The notes: generated by a model from the sequence alone, not told the origin. 64,000 bases of DNA from Paracoccaceae bacterium (GCA_022843025.1 JALHOL010000002.1:372001-436000); one strand, 5' to 3'. Positions 17,059-25,940 are shown, numbered from the stretch's first letter. Made by a program: numbers and translations.

Positions 17059-17117
17059 GTGCGTCTCCATGACTGGCCGAAAGGATAAGCCCCGCCGCCA
17101 GCAAGGAAAACCACAAA

Positions 17118-17236
17118 GCGGTTTCTGACGCAGAAACCGCGCCGGAATTTGCCGCAAATTCCGCCCGCACCCAGCGCGACGCCCAAACCCGATTTCTGCG
17201 TGCAGAAATCGTCGCGAAATCTGCGTCAGATTTCGC
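17118..17236. repeat. Cluster of four tandem hairpins
   Basis: Between divergent xseA and purD lie four short stem-loops: GCGGTTTCTG-ACG-CAGAAACCGC (17118-17140), CGGAATTTG-CCG-CAAATTCCG (17143-17163), CGATTTCTGC-GT-GCAGAAATCG (17190-17211), and GCGAAATCTG-CGT-CAGATTTCGC (17214-17236). All arms are 9-10 bp and perfect, with 2-3 base loops. They share an AT-rich GAAATYTG-type core with the single copy at 56139. Confidence 0.9.
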
Positions 17237-17313
17237 CCCCGCCTACCACTCAGCTTGCACCCCTCCCCCCTCCGACCGTATAGCCGCAGCCAAGCAGCAG
17301 AGGGAGCGCAGCC

Positions 17314-18576
17314 ATGAACATCCTCATCCTTGGCTCCGGTGGCCGCGAACACGCTCTCGCCTGGGCGGTCAAGCAGAACCCCAAAACCGACCGCCTCATC
17401 GTCGCCCCCGGCAATGCGGGTATCGCCCAACTCGCTGAATGCGCGGATATCGATATCCTGTCGGGCCAGACCGTCGTCACCTTCTGCGAAGAAAACGCCA
17501 TCGACTTCGTCATCGTCGGCCCCGAAGCTCCCCTCGCCGCTGGCGTGGCCGATGCCACCCGCGCCGCAGGTCTCCTGACCTTCGGCCCCTCGGCCGAGGC
17601 CGCAAAGCTCGAAGCCTCCAAATCCTTCACCAAGGAAATCTGCGACGCCTGCGCCGCCCCCACCGCCGCCTATGCCCGCTTCACCGAAGCCGCCCCCGCC
17701 CGCGCCTATGTGCGGGCCCAAGGCGCCCCTATTGTGGTCAAGGCCGACGGCCTCGCCGCAGGCAAGGGCGTCATTGTGGCAATGACGGTGGACGAAGCCC
17801 TCGCCGCGATCGACGACATGTTCGGTGGCGAATTCGGTGCCGCCGGGGCCGAAGTGGTGATCGAGGAGTTTATGACAGGCGAAGAAGCCTCCTTCTTCAT
17901 CCTCACCGACGGCACCAACGCCCTGCCCATAGGTACGGCACAGGATCACAAGCGGGTGGGCGACGGCGACACCGGCCCCAACACGGGCGGCATGGGCGCC
18001 TATTCCCCCGCCCCCGTCCTATCCGACGCCATCGCAGCCCGCGCGATGGAGGAAATCGTCCTTCCCACAATCCGCGAAATGGCCCGGCGCGGCACGCCCT
18101 ATCAGGGCGTTCTCTATGCCGGTCTGATGATCGAAAACGGCCAAGGCCGCCTTGTCGAATACAACGCCCGCTTTGGCGATCCGGAATGTCAGGTCCTGAT
18201 GATGCGCCTTGGCGCGCAGGCGCTCGACCTGCTGCTTGCCTGCGCCGAAGGCCGCCTCGATCAGGCCCGCGTCAACTGGGCCGATGACCACGCCCTCACC
18301 GTGGTCATGGCCGCCAAGGGCTATCCGGGCAGCTATACCAAAGGGTCCGTCATCAAAGGCCTCGACGCCCTGCCCGAAACCTCGTCGCAGATGGTCTTCC
18401 ATGCCGGAACCACCGCACGGGACGGCCAGATCACCGCCACCGGCGGCCGCGTTCTCAACGTCACCGCCCGCGGCGCGACGCTGGCCGAGGCGCAGCAGAA
18501 AGCTTACGCCATGGTCGATGCCATCGACTGGTCTGAGGGCTTCTGCCGCCGCGATATCGGCTGGCGCGCACTGTAA
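17314..18576 (+). CDS. purD: Phosphoribosylamine--glycine ligase
   Basis: GAR synthetase, the second step of de novo purine synthesis, joining glycine to phosphoribosylamine with ATP. The 420-residue ATP-grasp protein begins MNILILGSGGREHALAWAV, with GPEAPLAAGVAD, the ATP-grasp lysine in VVKADGLAAGKGV, and DPECQVLMMRL near the metal site. It is of normal length, with GAGGGAG upstream of the ATG. It is a stand-alone gene here, not fused to purM or purN, and its stop is five bases from the stop of the convergent radical SAM gene. Confidence 0.98.
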   Translation: MNILILGSGGREHALAWAVKQNPKTDRLIVAPGNAGIAQLAECADIDILSGQTVVTFCEENAIDFVIVGPEAPLAAGVADATRAAGLLTFGPSAEAAKLEASKSFTKEICDACAAPTAAYARFTEAAPARAYVRAQGAPIVVKADGLAAGKGVIVAMTVDEALAAIDDMFGGEFGAAGAEVVIEEFMTGEEASFFILTDGTNALPIGTAQDHKRVGDGDTGPNTGGMGAYSPAPVLSDAIAARAMEEIVLPTIREMARRGTPYQGVLYAGLMIENGQGRLVEYNARFGDPECQVLMMRLGAQALDLLLACAEGRLDQARVNWADDHALTVVMAAKGYPGSYTKGSVIKGLDALPETSSQMVFHAGTTARDGQITATGGRVLNVTARGATLAEAQQKAYAMVDAIDWSEGFCRRDIGWRAL

Positions 18577-18581
18577 TCAGC

Positions 18582-19664
18582 CTAGAACAGCGCCAACTGA
18601 TCCCCCGGCATAACCGGGGGCCGGAACAGATCGCAGCGCAAGGGCGGCAAGGCCTGCGCGAGGCCCAGCCGCGCCACCGCCTTGTCGAACCGCTGCGCGA
18701 TCAGGCCCGCAAACAGCCCCTCGCCGCGCATTCGCTTGCCCCATTCGGCATCGTAATCCTTGCCGCCCCGCGCCTCGCGCACCCGCGCCATCACCTTGGC
18801 CGCCCGCCCCGGCTCAGCCGCCTCCAGCCAGTCGCGCCACAGCCCCGCCACTTCCAGCGGCAGGCGCAGCATGATCCACGTCGCCCCCACCGCCCCCGCC
18901 TCCCGCGCCGCAGCCAATATCCCTTCCATCTCGTGATCGGTCAGACCGGGGATGACCGGCGCCACCATCACCCGCACCGGCACCCCCGCCGCACTCAGCC
19001 GCCGGATCACCTCCAGCCGCCGCGCGGGTAGCGCCGCCCGCGGCTCCATCCGCCGCGACAGGCCTGCATCCAGCGTGGTGATCGACACCCCTAATCGCAG
19101 CAACCCCTTCGCCGCCATCGGCGCCAACAGATCCAGATCGCGCTCGATCAGCGTACCCTTGGTGGTGATTGCCAGCGGATGATCACAACCCGCCAACACC
19201 TCCACCACCTCGCGCATGACGCGATATTCCGCCTCACAGGGCTGATAGGGATCGGTATTCGTGCCAATCGCCACGGTCGCACAACGATACGCCTTCGCCC
19301 GCAACTCCCGCGCCAACACCGCACCCAACCCCGGCCGCGCAATCAGCCGCGTCTCGAAATCCAGCCCCGGCGACAGATTCAGAAAGGCATGCGTCGGCCG
19401 CGCAAAACAATACACACAGCCATGCTCGCAGCCCCGATACGGGTTGACCGACCGGTCAAAAGGCAGATCGGGCGACCGGTTGTAACTCAAGGCCGACCGC
19501 GCCCGCTCCACCCGCACCTCGGTACGAACCAGATGCTCCTCCACCGGCTCCCACCCATCGGCGAACCCGGCCAGATCATGCGCCTCGAACCGCCCTGCCG
19601 CATTTGACAGCACACCCCGCGCCCGCACCCTGCGCCCCGGCAACATCCCATCTGCCTTCTCCAT
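18582..19664 (-). CDS. PA0069-family radical SAM protein
   Basis: A 360-residue radical SAM enzyme of the spore-photoproduct-lyase-like PA0069 family. The iron-sulfur motif is CEHGCVYC within YRGCEHGCVYCFARP, followed by TNTDPYQPCE and VSITTLDAGLSRRMEP, all typical of this group. The reaction is not known for the family. It is widespread in proteobacteria as an isolated gene, as it is here. It faces purD tail to tail and is divergent from the corrinoid-protein gene with 170 bases between starts. Assignment to the family is firm; any photolyase-like activity is speculation. Confidence 0.92.
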   Translation of the reverse strand: MEKADGMLPGRRVRARGVLSNAAGRFEAHDLAGFADGWEPVEEHLVRTEVRVERARSALSYNRSPDLPFDRSVNPYRGCEHGCVYCFARPTHAFLNLSPGLDFETRLIARPGLGAVLARELRAKAYRCATVAIGTNTDPYQPCEAEYRVMREVVEVLAGCDHPLAITTKGTLIERDLDLLAPMAAKGLLRLGVSITTLDAGLSRRMEPRAALPARRLEVIRRLSAAGVPVRVMVAPVIPGLTDHEMEGILAAAREAGAVGATWIMLRLPLEVAGLWRDWLEAAEPGRAAKVMARVREARGGKDYDAEWGKRMRGEGLFAGLIAQRFDKAVARLGLAQALPPLRCDLFRPPVMPGDQLALF

Positions 19665-19834
19665 GCTGCCAAACTAGAACAAAACAGAAACATCTGTCAC
19701 GCCTATTTCACCGCTTACCCATTGGCGACCCCTTGCTGTCGGCTTTCATTCGGGGCATGTCGCTATCCGATAAGTGTGCATGCCGCTTTCGGATCATGCA
19801 GACTGTGACTGCATACCCCAAAGGGAACGCCACC

Positions 19835-20533
19835 ATGGCCGACGAAGACGAGATCATCCTTTCCGAACTCTCCGACGACGAACTTGTCCTGCAAATGCAT
19901 GACGACCTCTACGATGGCCTGAAGGAAGAGATCGAGGAAGGCGTCAACATCCTCATCGCCCGTGGCTGGACCCCTTATGATGTCCTGACCAAGGCCCTCG
20001 TCGCCGGGATGACGATCGTCGGCGCCGACTTCCGCGATGGCATCCTCTTCGTGCCCGAAGTGCTCCTCGCTGCAAACGCCATGAAGGCCGGGATGTTCAT
20101 CCTCAAGCCGCTTCTGGTGGAAACCGGCGCGCCGCGCATGGGCAAGATGGTCATCGGCACCGTCAAGGGCGACATCCATGACATCGGTAAGAACCTTGTC
20201 GCCATGATGATGGAAGGCGCGGGCTTCGAAGTGCTCGACCTCGGCATCAACAACTCGGTCGAAAAGTACCTTGAGGCGCTCGAGGCTGAAAAGCCCGATA
20301 TCCTCGGCATGTCGGCCCTGCTGACCACGACTATGCCCTACATGAAGGTCGTGATCGACACGATGAAGGAAAAAGGCCTGCGCGAGGATTACATCGTCCT
20401 CGTCGGCGGCGCACCGCTGAACGAAGAATTCGGCAAGGCTATCGGCGCCGATGCCTATTGCCGCGATGCCGCTGTTGCGGTGGAAACCGCCAAGCAATTC
20501 GTCGCCCGCAAGCACAACCAGATCGGCGCCTGA
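19835..20533 (+). CDS. Corrinoid (B12-binding) methyl-carrier protein
   Basis: A 232-residue cobalamin-binding protein of the MetH-activation/MtbC-like family. Residues 1-90 form the helical cap domain (B12-binding_2). The Rossmann-like domain follows with the lower-ligand motif GDIHDIGKN at about residue 115, then SALLTTTMPYM and VGGAPLNEEF. Such proteins carry a methyl group between a methyltransferase and tetrahydrofolate or homocysteine. In some Rhodobacterales, methionine synthase is split into separate methyltransferase, cobalamin and reactivation proteins, and this is a candidate for the cobalamin part. A methylamine or betaine pathway role is the alternative. ATG 19835 has AAGGGAAC upstream. 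DUF1638 follows on the same strand. Confidence 0.93.
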   Translation: MADEDEIILSELSDDELVLQMHDDLYDGLKEEIEEGVNILIARGWTPYDVLTKALVAGMTIVGADFRDGILFVPEVLLAANAMKAGMFILKPLLVETGAPRMGKMVIGTVKGDIHDIGKNLVAMMMEGAGFEVLDLGINNSVEKYLEALEAEKPDILGMSALLTTTMPYMKVVIDTMKEKGLREDYIVLVGGAPLNEEFGKAIGADAYCRDAAVAVETAKQFVARKHNQIGA

Positions 20534-20543
20534 TGCGCCTCTG

Positions 20544-20566
20544 CCTCCCCCGCCACGCGGGGGAGG
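20544..20566. repeat. REP-like GC hairpin
   Basis: CCTCCCCCGC-CAC-GCGGGGGAGG is a perfect 10-bp stem with a 3-base loop, followed by GTCGGAGTGGGGGG. This is the form of a widespread bacterial REP-type intergenic palindrome. It starts 11 bases after the corrinoid-protein stop and may stabilise that message's 3' end. Confidence 0.8.
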
Positions 20567-20674
20567 GTCGGAGTGGGGGGGAACGTTCACGCCCTCCCCC
20601 TCATCACCCTTCCGCGACAGGCCCTTGGCTTTCCGCCTCTACAGCGCCATCTTGATCGGGAAAGGATGCCGCCC

Positions 20675-20833
20675 ATGATGCCGCTCACCCATTTCCTCGC
20701 CCTCCTCACCTTCGTGATCCTCGCCGCCGGGGCGACCATCGGCCTTGCCGTCTGGGCTGACCTGCCGCTTGTGGCCTTGGGCCTTGCCGCACTGGCTGGC
20801 AGCCTGATCCTCGGCGCACGGCAATGGCGCTGA
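20675..20833 (+). CDS. Small two-helix membrane protein
   Basis: A 52-residue hydrophobic protein with two predicted membrane helices (FLALLTFVILAAGATIGLAV and LPLVALGLAALAGSLILGA) and a short basic end (RQWR). Starts at 20666, 20675 and 20678 are possible; 20675 is preferred because AAAGG lies at a workable distance. Its last 10 bases overlap the start of the DUF1638 gene in another frame, so the two are translationally coupled. I recognise no family. It could anchor the DUF1638 protein at the membrane, which is inference from coupling only. Confidence 0.6.
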   Translation: MMPLTHFLALLTFVILAAGATIGLAVWADLPLVALGLAALAGSLILGARQWR

Positions 20834-21486
20834 TCTGCGACACCGCCCCCCTCGACGACACCACCCTCACCGAACAGGGCCTCGCGCCACAGGCGCAGGG
20901 CCGCGTCCTTCTCATCGCCTGCGGCGCGCTGGCGCATGAGATTCTGGCCCTGAAAAAAACCAACGGCTGGGACCACCTTGATCTGCAATGCCTGCCCGCC
21001 AACCTGCATCTCTGGCCCGACCGCATCCCCGCCGCAGTTGAAACCGCCGTCACCCAGCACCGTGCCGACTATGACGATATCTTCATCGTCTACGCCGATT
21101 GCGGCACCGGCGGCCTCTTGCAGCAAAAGTGCAAGGATCTGGGCGTCGACATGGTCGAAGGCCCGCATTGTTATTCGTTTTTTGAAGGCAACGCCGTCTT
21201 TGCGGAAAAGGCGGAAACCGAATTCACCGCCTTCTACCTGACCGATTTCCTCGTCCGCCAGTTCGATGCCTTTGTCTGGCGGCCCATGGGCCTCGACCGG
21301 CACCCCGAACTGCGCGACATGTATTTCGGCAATTATACCAAGCTCGTCTATCAGGCCCAGCTTGACGATCCCGCGCTCGATGCCAAGGCCCGCGACTGCG
21401 CCGCCCGCCTCGGCCTCGCCTATGAGCGGAGATTGACCGGTTACGGCGATCTTGCCACAAGCCTCGCCCGCGTGGCTGGCACCTGA
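20824..21486 (+). CDS. DUF1638 family protein
   Basis: A 220-residue cytoplasmic protein with the DUF1638 signatures: LIACGALAHEI near residue 30, IVYADCGTGG near 88, EGPHCYSFFEGN and the C-terminal YFGNYTKLVYQ. Conserved cysteines (ACGAL, DCGTGG and PHCYSF) suggest metal or cofactor binding. DUF1638 genes are known to sit beside corrinoid methyltransferase genes, for example in methylamine-using archaea, and here the corrinoid protein is 290 bases upstream on the same strand. A role in corrinoid-dependent methyl transfer or in making or repairing the cofactor is therefore plausible but unproven. Confidence 0.88.
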   Translation: MALICDTAPLDDTTLTEQGLAPQAQGRVLLIACGALAHEILALKKTNGWDHLDLQCLPANLHLWPDRIPAAVETAVTQHRADYDDIFIVYADCGTGGLLQQKCKDLGVDMVEGPHCYSFFEGNAVFAEKAETEFTAFYLTDFLVRQFDAFVWRPMGLDRHPELRDMYFGNYTKLVYQAQLDDPALDAKARDCAARLGLAYERRLTGYGDLATSLARVAGT

Positions 21487-21542
21487 CGCCCGCCTCCCCT
21501 ATCCTGCGCGGCAAAGCAGGATGGCAAAAGCAGAATGGGCAG

Positions 21543-21926
21543 ATGACAGCCGAAGATTTCCCCCGCGCCTTTGCCACCGCCTTCTCATCCCAGGATGCCG
21601 CCACCCTCGCCGCGATGATGGAGGAAGGCGCCGATCTCATCACCCCCACGGGCCAGCACGCCGAAGGCCGCCCGGCCATCGAAGCCGCCCTCGCGGCCGA
21701 ATTCGCCGGTGTCTTTCGCAATGCCAGATTGGTGAAGGGCAAGCTGCGCCTGCGCGCCCTCGGCCCCGGTGCGGCGCTCATCACGCAACGCTATGTCGTG
21801 ACCGGCGCCCAAAATGAAAGCGGGGCAGACCTGCCCCGCTGTGCGCTTGTGCTGACTGCGACCCTCGCCGCCACGCCCTCAGGCTGGCAGGCGCTTGCCG
21901 CGCAACTGTCTGTTCTTGCGGATTAG
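21543..21926 (+). CDS. SnoaL/NTF2-fold family protein
   Basis: A 127-residue protein of the NTF2-like superfamily (SgcJ/EcaC or SnoaL type). The pattern is an N-terminal helix pair (FPRAFATAFSSQDAATLAAMME), the GADLITPTGQHAEGRPAIEAAL turn, and alternating strands including LRALGPGAALITQRYVVTG and a closing GWQALAAQLSVL. These folds bind small hydrophobic ligands; activity cannot be predicted. The ATG at 21543 follows DUF1638 by 56 bases and has only a weak ribosome site. Its stop overlaps the stop of the following minus-strand gene by four bases. Confidence 0.75.
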   Translation: MTAEDFPRAFATAFSSQDAATLAAMMEEGADLITPTGQHAEGRPAIEAALAAEFAGVFRNARLVKGKLRLRALGPGAALITQRYVVTGAQNESGADLPRCALVLTATLAATPSGWQALAAQLSVLAD

Positions 21927-22078
21927 CCGTCAAACCGACGGAACATCCCACGGTCAATCTGCCGCTGACGGAATTCCAGATCCACACGGTTTGCAGCACC
22001 GTTCAGATATTCGCGCTCCAGCTCTGCCGCCGTAGGCAGGTGAAAGGCGCTGATAAAGTTCTTCACACGTTCAAACAT
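21923..22078 (-). CDS. Small DUF3563-like protein
   Basis: A 51-residue protein, MFERVKNFISAFH at the start and EREYLNGAANRVDLEFRQRQ in the middle, ending DRGMFRRFDG. The YLNxAxxxxDLExRxRxID pattern resembles the short DUF3563 proteins of alpha- and betaproteobacteria, whose function is unknown. GAAGGAAAAA lies upstream of ATG 22078, which supports this short start over a 91-residue alternative. The protein is charged, probably one amphipathic helix plus a basic tail, with no membrane helix. Confidence 0.7.
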   Translation of the reverse strand: MFERVKNFISAFHLPTAAELEREYLNGAANRVDLEFRQRQIDRGMFRRFDG

Positions 22079-22209
22079 GGTCTTTTTTCCTTCTGCCGAT
22101 GGAAGAAAGATAGGATGCCGCACTGCAGCATTCCACCCATGCAAATTCGAAACCCGCCATGCGCCGACGTCATGCCTCAGCGCCGCATTTTCGGGCAATC
22201 ACCCGGCAA

Positions 22210-23856
22210 TCATGCCGACAAAAGCGCCCGCGCCGCCTCACGTGCGGCCTCGGTGACGGTATCCCCCGCCAGCATCCGCGCCACTTCCTCGACCCGCGCC
22301 GCCGGATCAAGCGGAGTCACGGTCGAAAGCGTCATCTCGCCCGCCACCCGCTTCTCTACCCGCCAATGCGCACCACCCAGCGCCGCCACCTGCGGCGAAT
22401 GGGTCACCACCAGCACCTGGCACCCCTCGGCCAGCGCCTTCAACCGCCGCCCGACCGCATCCGCCGTCGCCCCGCCCACGCCCCGGTCGATCTCATCGAA
22501 GATCATCGTCAGGCCGGGCGCATCCCCCGTCAGGCACACCTTCAGCGCCAGCAGGAACCGGCTCAACTCCCCGCCCGACGCGATCCGGTTCAGCGGCCCC
22601 GACGGCGCGCCGGGGTTCGTGGCCACCGTGAACGTCACCGCATCCACCCCATCCGGCCCCGGCTCACCCGCCGTCACCTCTGTCGCGAACACCGCCCGCT
22701 CCATCTTCAACGGTGCCAGTTCCGCCGCCATCGCCAGATCCAGCCGCTTGGCCGCCGCCACCCGCGCCGCCGTCACCCGGCCCGCCTCGGCTGCATAGGC
22801 CGCTTCGGCCTGCACCACCGCCTTGCCCTTGGCCGCAATCCCCGCAGCCCCCCCATCCAGCGCCGCCAGCCGCCCCCGCAGATCATCCGCGAACCCGCCC
22901 AGATCATCGGGCAGCACCCCATGCTTGCGCGCCAGCGCCCGGATCGCGAACAGCCGCTCCTCCAGCGCCTCCAACTCAGCCGGGTTGAAGTCCAGCGCCG
23001 CCAGACAGTCTTCTACCCCCTGCTGCGCCTCGCCCAACTCGATCAGCGCCCGGTCCAGCGCCGCCAGCGCCCCCTCAAGCTGCCCCTCGGCCCGGTCTGC
23101 CGCCCCTTCCAGCCAGCGCACAGCGTCGCGCATCATCCCTTCTGCCGCCTGATCCGACAGCGCCTGATGCGCCCGCGCGATATCTGCGCGGATCTTCTCG
23201 GCCCCCTGCATCATGCGGCGGCGGGCATCAAGAACGGCCTCCTCGCCGGCTTCGGGGTTCAGCTTGTCCAGTTCCGCCACCGCATGGCGCAGGAACTCCT
23301 CCTCGCGCCGCGCCGCAGCCAGCGCCGCCTCCGCCTGCGCCAGATCGGCCCGCGCCGCAGATTGCGCCCGCCACGCGGCCCGCAGCGCCCCAAGGTCCAG
23401 CCCCGCAAAGGCATCCAGCAACGCCCGATGCCCGCGCGGGTTCAACAGCCCCCGGTCATCATGCTGCCCATGCAATTCCACCAGCGTTTCCGACAGGTCG
23501 CGCAGCACCTCGCCCGACACGCGCCGGTCATTGACCCAGGCCGTCTTGCGCCCATCCACCGCATTCACCCGCCGCAGGATCAACTCGCCATCCTCGGCCA
23601 CGATCCCGGCCGCCTCCAGCACCCCATGCGCCGCATGATCGCCCGGCAGATCGAACACCGCCGTCACGCTGCCCTGCTCGGCCCCCTGCCGCACCAGCTC
23701 CGCGCGCCCGCGCCAACCCAGCACGAACCCCAGCGCGTCCAGCAGAATGGATTTCCCCGCCCCCGTCTCACCGGTCAACACGTTCAGGCCCGGCCGGAAC
23801 TCAAGGTCCAGCCGGTCAATGATCAAAACATCCCGGATTTCGAGCGTCCGCAGCAC
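22210..23856 (-). CDS. recN: DNA repair protein RecN
   Basis: SMC-like ATPase that acts early in double-strand break repair. The 548-residue protein has an N-terminal Walker A (TGETGAGKS, residues 28-36), a central coiled coil rich in Ala, Glu and Arg, the ABC signature region IASGGELSRFLLALK, and Walker B MIFDEIDRGVGG. Length and domain order are typical. The start is a GTG at 23856, 31 bases after the bamD stop, so recN probably shares the lpxC-bamD transcript. In this group no LexA box is evident upstream. Confidence 0.96.
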   Translation of the reverse strand: MLRTLEIRDVLIIDRLDLEFRPGLNVLTGETGAGKSILLDALGFVLGWRGRAELVRQGAEQGSVTAVFDLPGDHAAHGVLEAAGIVAEDGELILRRVNAVDGRKTAWVNDRRVSGEVLRDLSETLVELHGQHDDRGLLNPRGHRALLDAFAGLDLGALRAAWRAQSAARADLAQAEAALAAARREEEFLRHAVAELDKLNPEAGEEAVLDARRRMMQGAEKIRADIARAHQALSDQAAEGMMRDAVRWLEGAADRAEGQLEGALAALDRALIELGEAQQGVEDCLAALDFNPAELEALEERLFAIRALARKHGVLPDDLGGFADDLRGRLAALDGGAAGIAAKGKAVVQAEAAYAAEAGRVTAARVAAAKRLDLAMAAELAPLKMERAVFATEVTAGEPGPDGVDAVTFTVATNPGAPSGPLNRIASGGELSRFLLALKVCLTGDAPGLTMIFDEIDRGVGGATADAVGRRLKALAEGCQVLVVTHSPQVAALGGAHWRVEKRVAGEMTLSTVTPLDPAARVEEVARMLAGDTVTEAAREAARALLSA

Positions 23857-23887
23857 GCGCCTGCCCCCGTTGACGGGCCTCAGCCCG

Positions 23888-24724
23888 TCACAACCACTCG
23901 CCCTTGACCATCTGGCGATAGACCTGCCGCAGCCAGCTGTCGCCCACCGCCTCAGGGTTCAACCCACGGCCCTTCAACAGACGGAAGCTGTCGTCATAGA
24001 AGGGCGACGCCTGATAGTTGTACCCAAGGATCGCCCCAGCCGTCTGCGCCTCTTGCGTGAAGCCCAGCGCCAGATAGGCCTCCACCAACCGGTGCAGCGC
24101 CTCGGCCGTATGTGTCGTGGTCTGGAAATCCTGCACAACAGAGCGGAACCGATTGATCGCCGCCGTGTAATTCCCGCGCTTCAGGTAATAGCGCCCAATT
24201 TCCATTTCCTTGGCCGCCAGATGGTCAAACGCCAATTCGAACTTCAGCATCGCCGACCGCGCATAGTCGCTGTCGGGATATTGCTCGATCACGTCGCGCA
24301 TCCCCGTCAGCGCCTGGAAGGTCACGCCCTGGTCACGGCCCACATCATCAATCTGGTCATAATAGCTCAACGCCATGAGATAGAGCGCATAGGGGGCATC
24401 CTCGTCACCCGGATAGAAATCCAGATACCGCTGCGACGCCGCCCGCGATTCTTCGTACTTCTTGGCCTTGTGATAGCTGAAGGCCTGCATGATCAGCGCC
24501 CGCTTGGCGAACTCCGAATAGGGATACAGCCGTTCCACTTCCTGGAAATAGCGGATCGCCTCATCCGGGCGCCGCGAATTCGTCAGCCGCAACTCGCCCT
24601 GCTTGAAGATTTCTTCGGCGGTAAAGCTGTCGAGAGGGGCCTCCCGCTGCCCGCCACATGCGGCCAGAGCCGAGGCAAGCACCGCCATGCCCAGGAATCG
24701 CGCGCCTGACTTCACGACTGCCAT
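23888..24724 (-). CDS. bamD: Outer-membrane assembly lipoprotein BamD
   Basis: Lipoprotein of the BAM complex that folds beta-barrel proteins into the outer membrane. The 278-residue protein has a lipoprotein signal with lipobox LAAC (from MAVVKSGARFLGMAVLASAL), then TPR-like repeats including LYPYSEFAKRALIM, YLDFYPGDEDAPYALYLMAL and YYLKRGNYTAAINRF. ATG 24724 is chosen because a GGCGGAAG ribosome site precedes it, while the ATG 21 bases upstream has its purine run directly against it. It sits between lpxC and recN, all reading the same way. Confidence 0.96.
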   Translation of the reverse strand: MAVVKSGARFLGMAVLASALAACGGQREAPLDSFTAEEIFKQGELRLTNSRRPDEAIRYFQEVERLYPYSEFAKRALIMQAFSYHKAKKYEESRAASQRYLDFYPGDEDAPYALYLMALSYYDQIDDVGRDQGVTFQALTGMRDVIEQYPDSDYARSAMLKFELAFDHLAAKEMEIGRYYLKRGNYTAAINRFRSVVQDFQTTTHTAEALHRLVEAYLALGFTQEAQTAGAILGYNYQASPFYDDSFRLLKGRGLNPEAVGDSWLRQVYRQMVKGEWL

Positions 24725-24847
24725 CTTCCGCCTACCCCACGTCATTCCTTCCAGGCGCACGGCAAGACCGCACCACCCGTGTTCTTGCAGTCGTCCTAGC
24801 ACAGAAAAATCCGGGGCGCAAAACGGCTTTCGCGCTTCACGCAACCG

Positions 24848-25768
24848 TCAGGCGCGGTTCGGCAAATCCGCCTCATGAACGCCCACACCCGGCAGCTTGC
24901 AGCCGGTCTGCTCGCCCACCTCGACCATGGTCCAGGCATCAGGTGCCGCAAACAGCGCCCGCAGCAGCTTGTTGGTCAGCGCATGGCCCGCCCGAATTCC
25001 CGTGTAACGGCCCAGAATCGGCGATCCCGCCAGAAACAGATCGCCCATCGCGTCCAGCATCTTGTGCCGCACCGGCTCGTCGCTATAGCGCAGCCCGCCG
25101 GGGCTCAGCACCTGATCGCCGTCGAACACAACCGCGTTCTCCAGCGTCCCACCCAGTGCCAGGCCATTGGCCCGCATCAGGTCCACATCCGACTGGCGGC
25201 AGAACGTCCGGCTATCGGACAGCTCCCGCACAAAGGCCCCATTGGCCAGGCTCATCCGCTTTTCCTGCCGCCCGATGGCAGCCTCGGCAAACTCGATGGC
25301 GAAATTCATTTCCAGATTGTCAGCAGGCTCCAGCCGCGCCACAGCCTCACCGTCGCGCACCTCGATCGGGCGCAACACGCGAATGGCACGCACCACGGCA
25401 TCCTGCCCGGTGATCCCGGCCTCAAGGAAGCCTTCGACAAAGGGCATCGCCGAGCCGTCCAGGATCGGCACTTCCGGCCCGTCAATCTCGATCAGCGCAT
25501 TGTGGATTGCACAGCCCGACAGCGCCGCCATCACATGTTCGATGGTGGAAACCGAAATCCCGTCGGCATTGGCAACCAGCGTGCACAGCTTCGACGGGAT
25601 CACCTGATCCCACAACGCCGCCACCCGCGCCTCGCCCTCTGTCACATCCGTGCGCAAGAAAACGATCCCGTGCCCGGCCTGCGCCGGACGCACCGTCATC
25701 TGCACCGGCTTGCCGCCATGAAGGCCAAGCCCGGCAAAGGTGACTGCTGTTTTCAACGTGCGTTGCAA
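24848..25768 (-). CDS. lpxC: UDP-3-O-acyl-N-acetylglucosamine deacetylase LpxC
   Basis: Zinc deacetylase for the committed step of lipid A synthesis. The 306-residue protein has the family start QRTLKTAVTFAGLGLHGGKP, the zinc-site STIEHVMAALSG, and the C-terminal HKMLDAMGDLFLAG. The only start that fits the family N-terminus is a TTG at 25768, with a weak GGGACGAACC upstream, so translation may be deliberately low. The gene follows ftsZ after a terminator and has its own 236-base upstream region. LpxC level is usually set by proteolysis, which this sequence cannot show. Confidence 0.95.
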   Translation of the reverse strand: MQRTLKTAVTFAGLGLHGGKPVQMTVRPAQAGHGIVFLRTDVTEGEARVAALWDQVIPSKLCTLVANADGISVSTIEHVMAALSGCAIHNALIEIDGPEVPILDGSAMPFVEGFLEAGITGQDAVVRAIRVLRPIEVRDGEAVARLEPADNLEMNFAIEFAEAAIGRQEKRMSLANGAFVRELSDSRTFCRQSDVDLMRANGLALGGTLENAVVFDGDQVLSPGGLRYSDEPVRHKMLDAMGDLFLAGSPILGRYTGIRAGHALTNKLLRALFAAPDAWTMVEVGEQTGCKLPGVGVHEADLPNRA

Positions 25769-25940
25769 GGTCGGTTCGTCCCGGTCTCGTTTCTTTTTGC
25801 TTTTCGGGCGGGGCCCGTCTGCGCAGCAATATCCCCTCGGAACATCGCTTGTGTTAGTTAAGTTGCTGCACCTGCAAACTCAACTCACTCTTTGTGACGG
25901 AGTGTGACAGGTTTGGAAACAATCCAAGCCCCTGTTCTGC

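Noticed and set aside
15788..17949. Long frames antisense to xseA and an upstream extension of xseA into the purD region
   Set aside because: The extension runs through the four-hairpin cluster and into purD; the XseA N-terminus fits family starts at 17058.
19665..19834. Possible SAM, SAH or cobalamin riboswitch before the corrinoid gene
   Set aside because: I looked for conserved blocks of these aptamers and found none.
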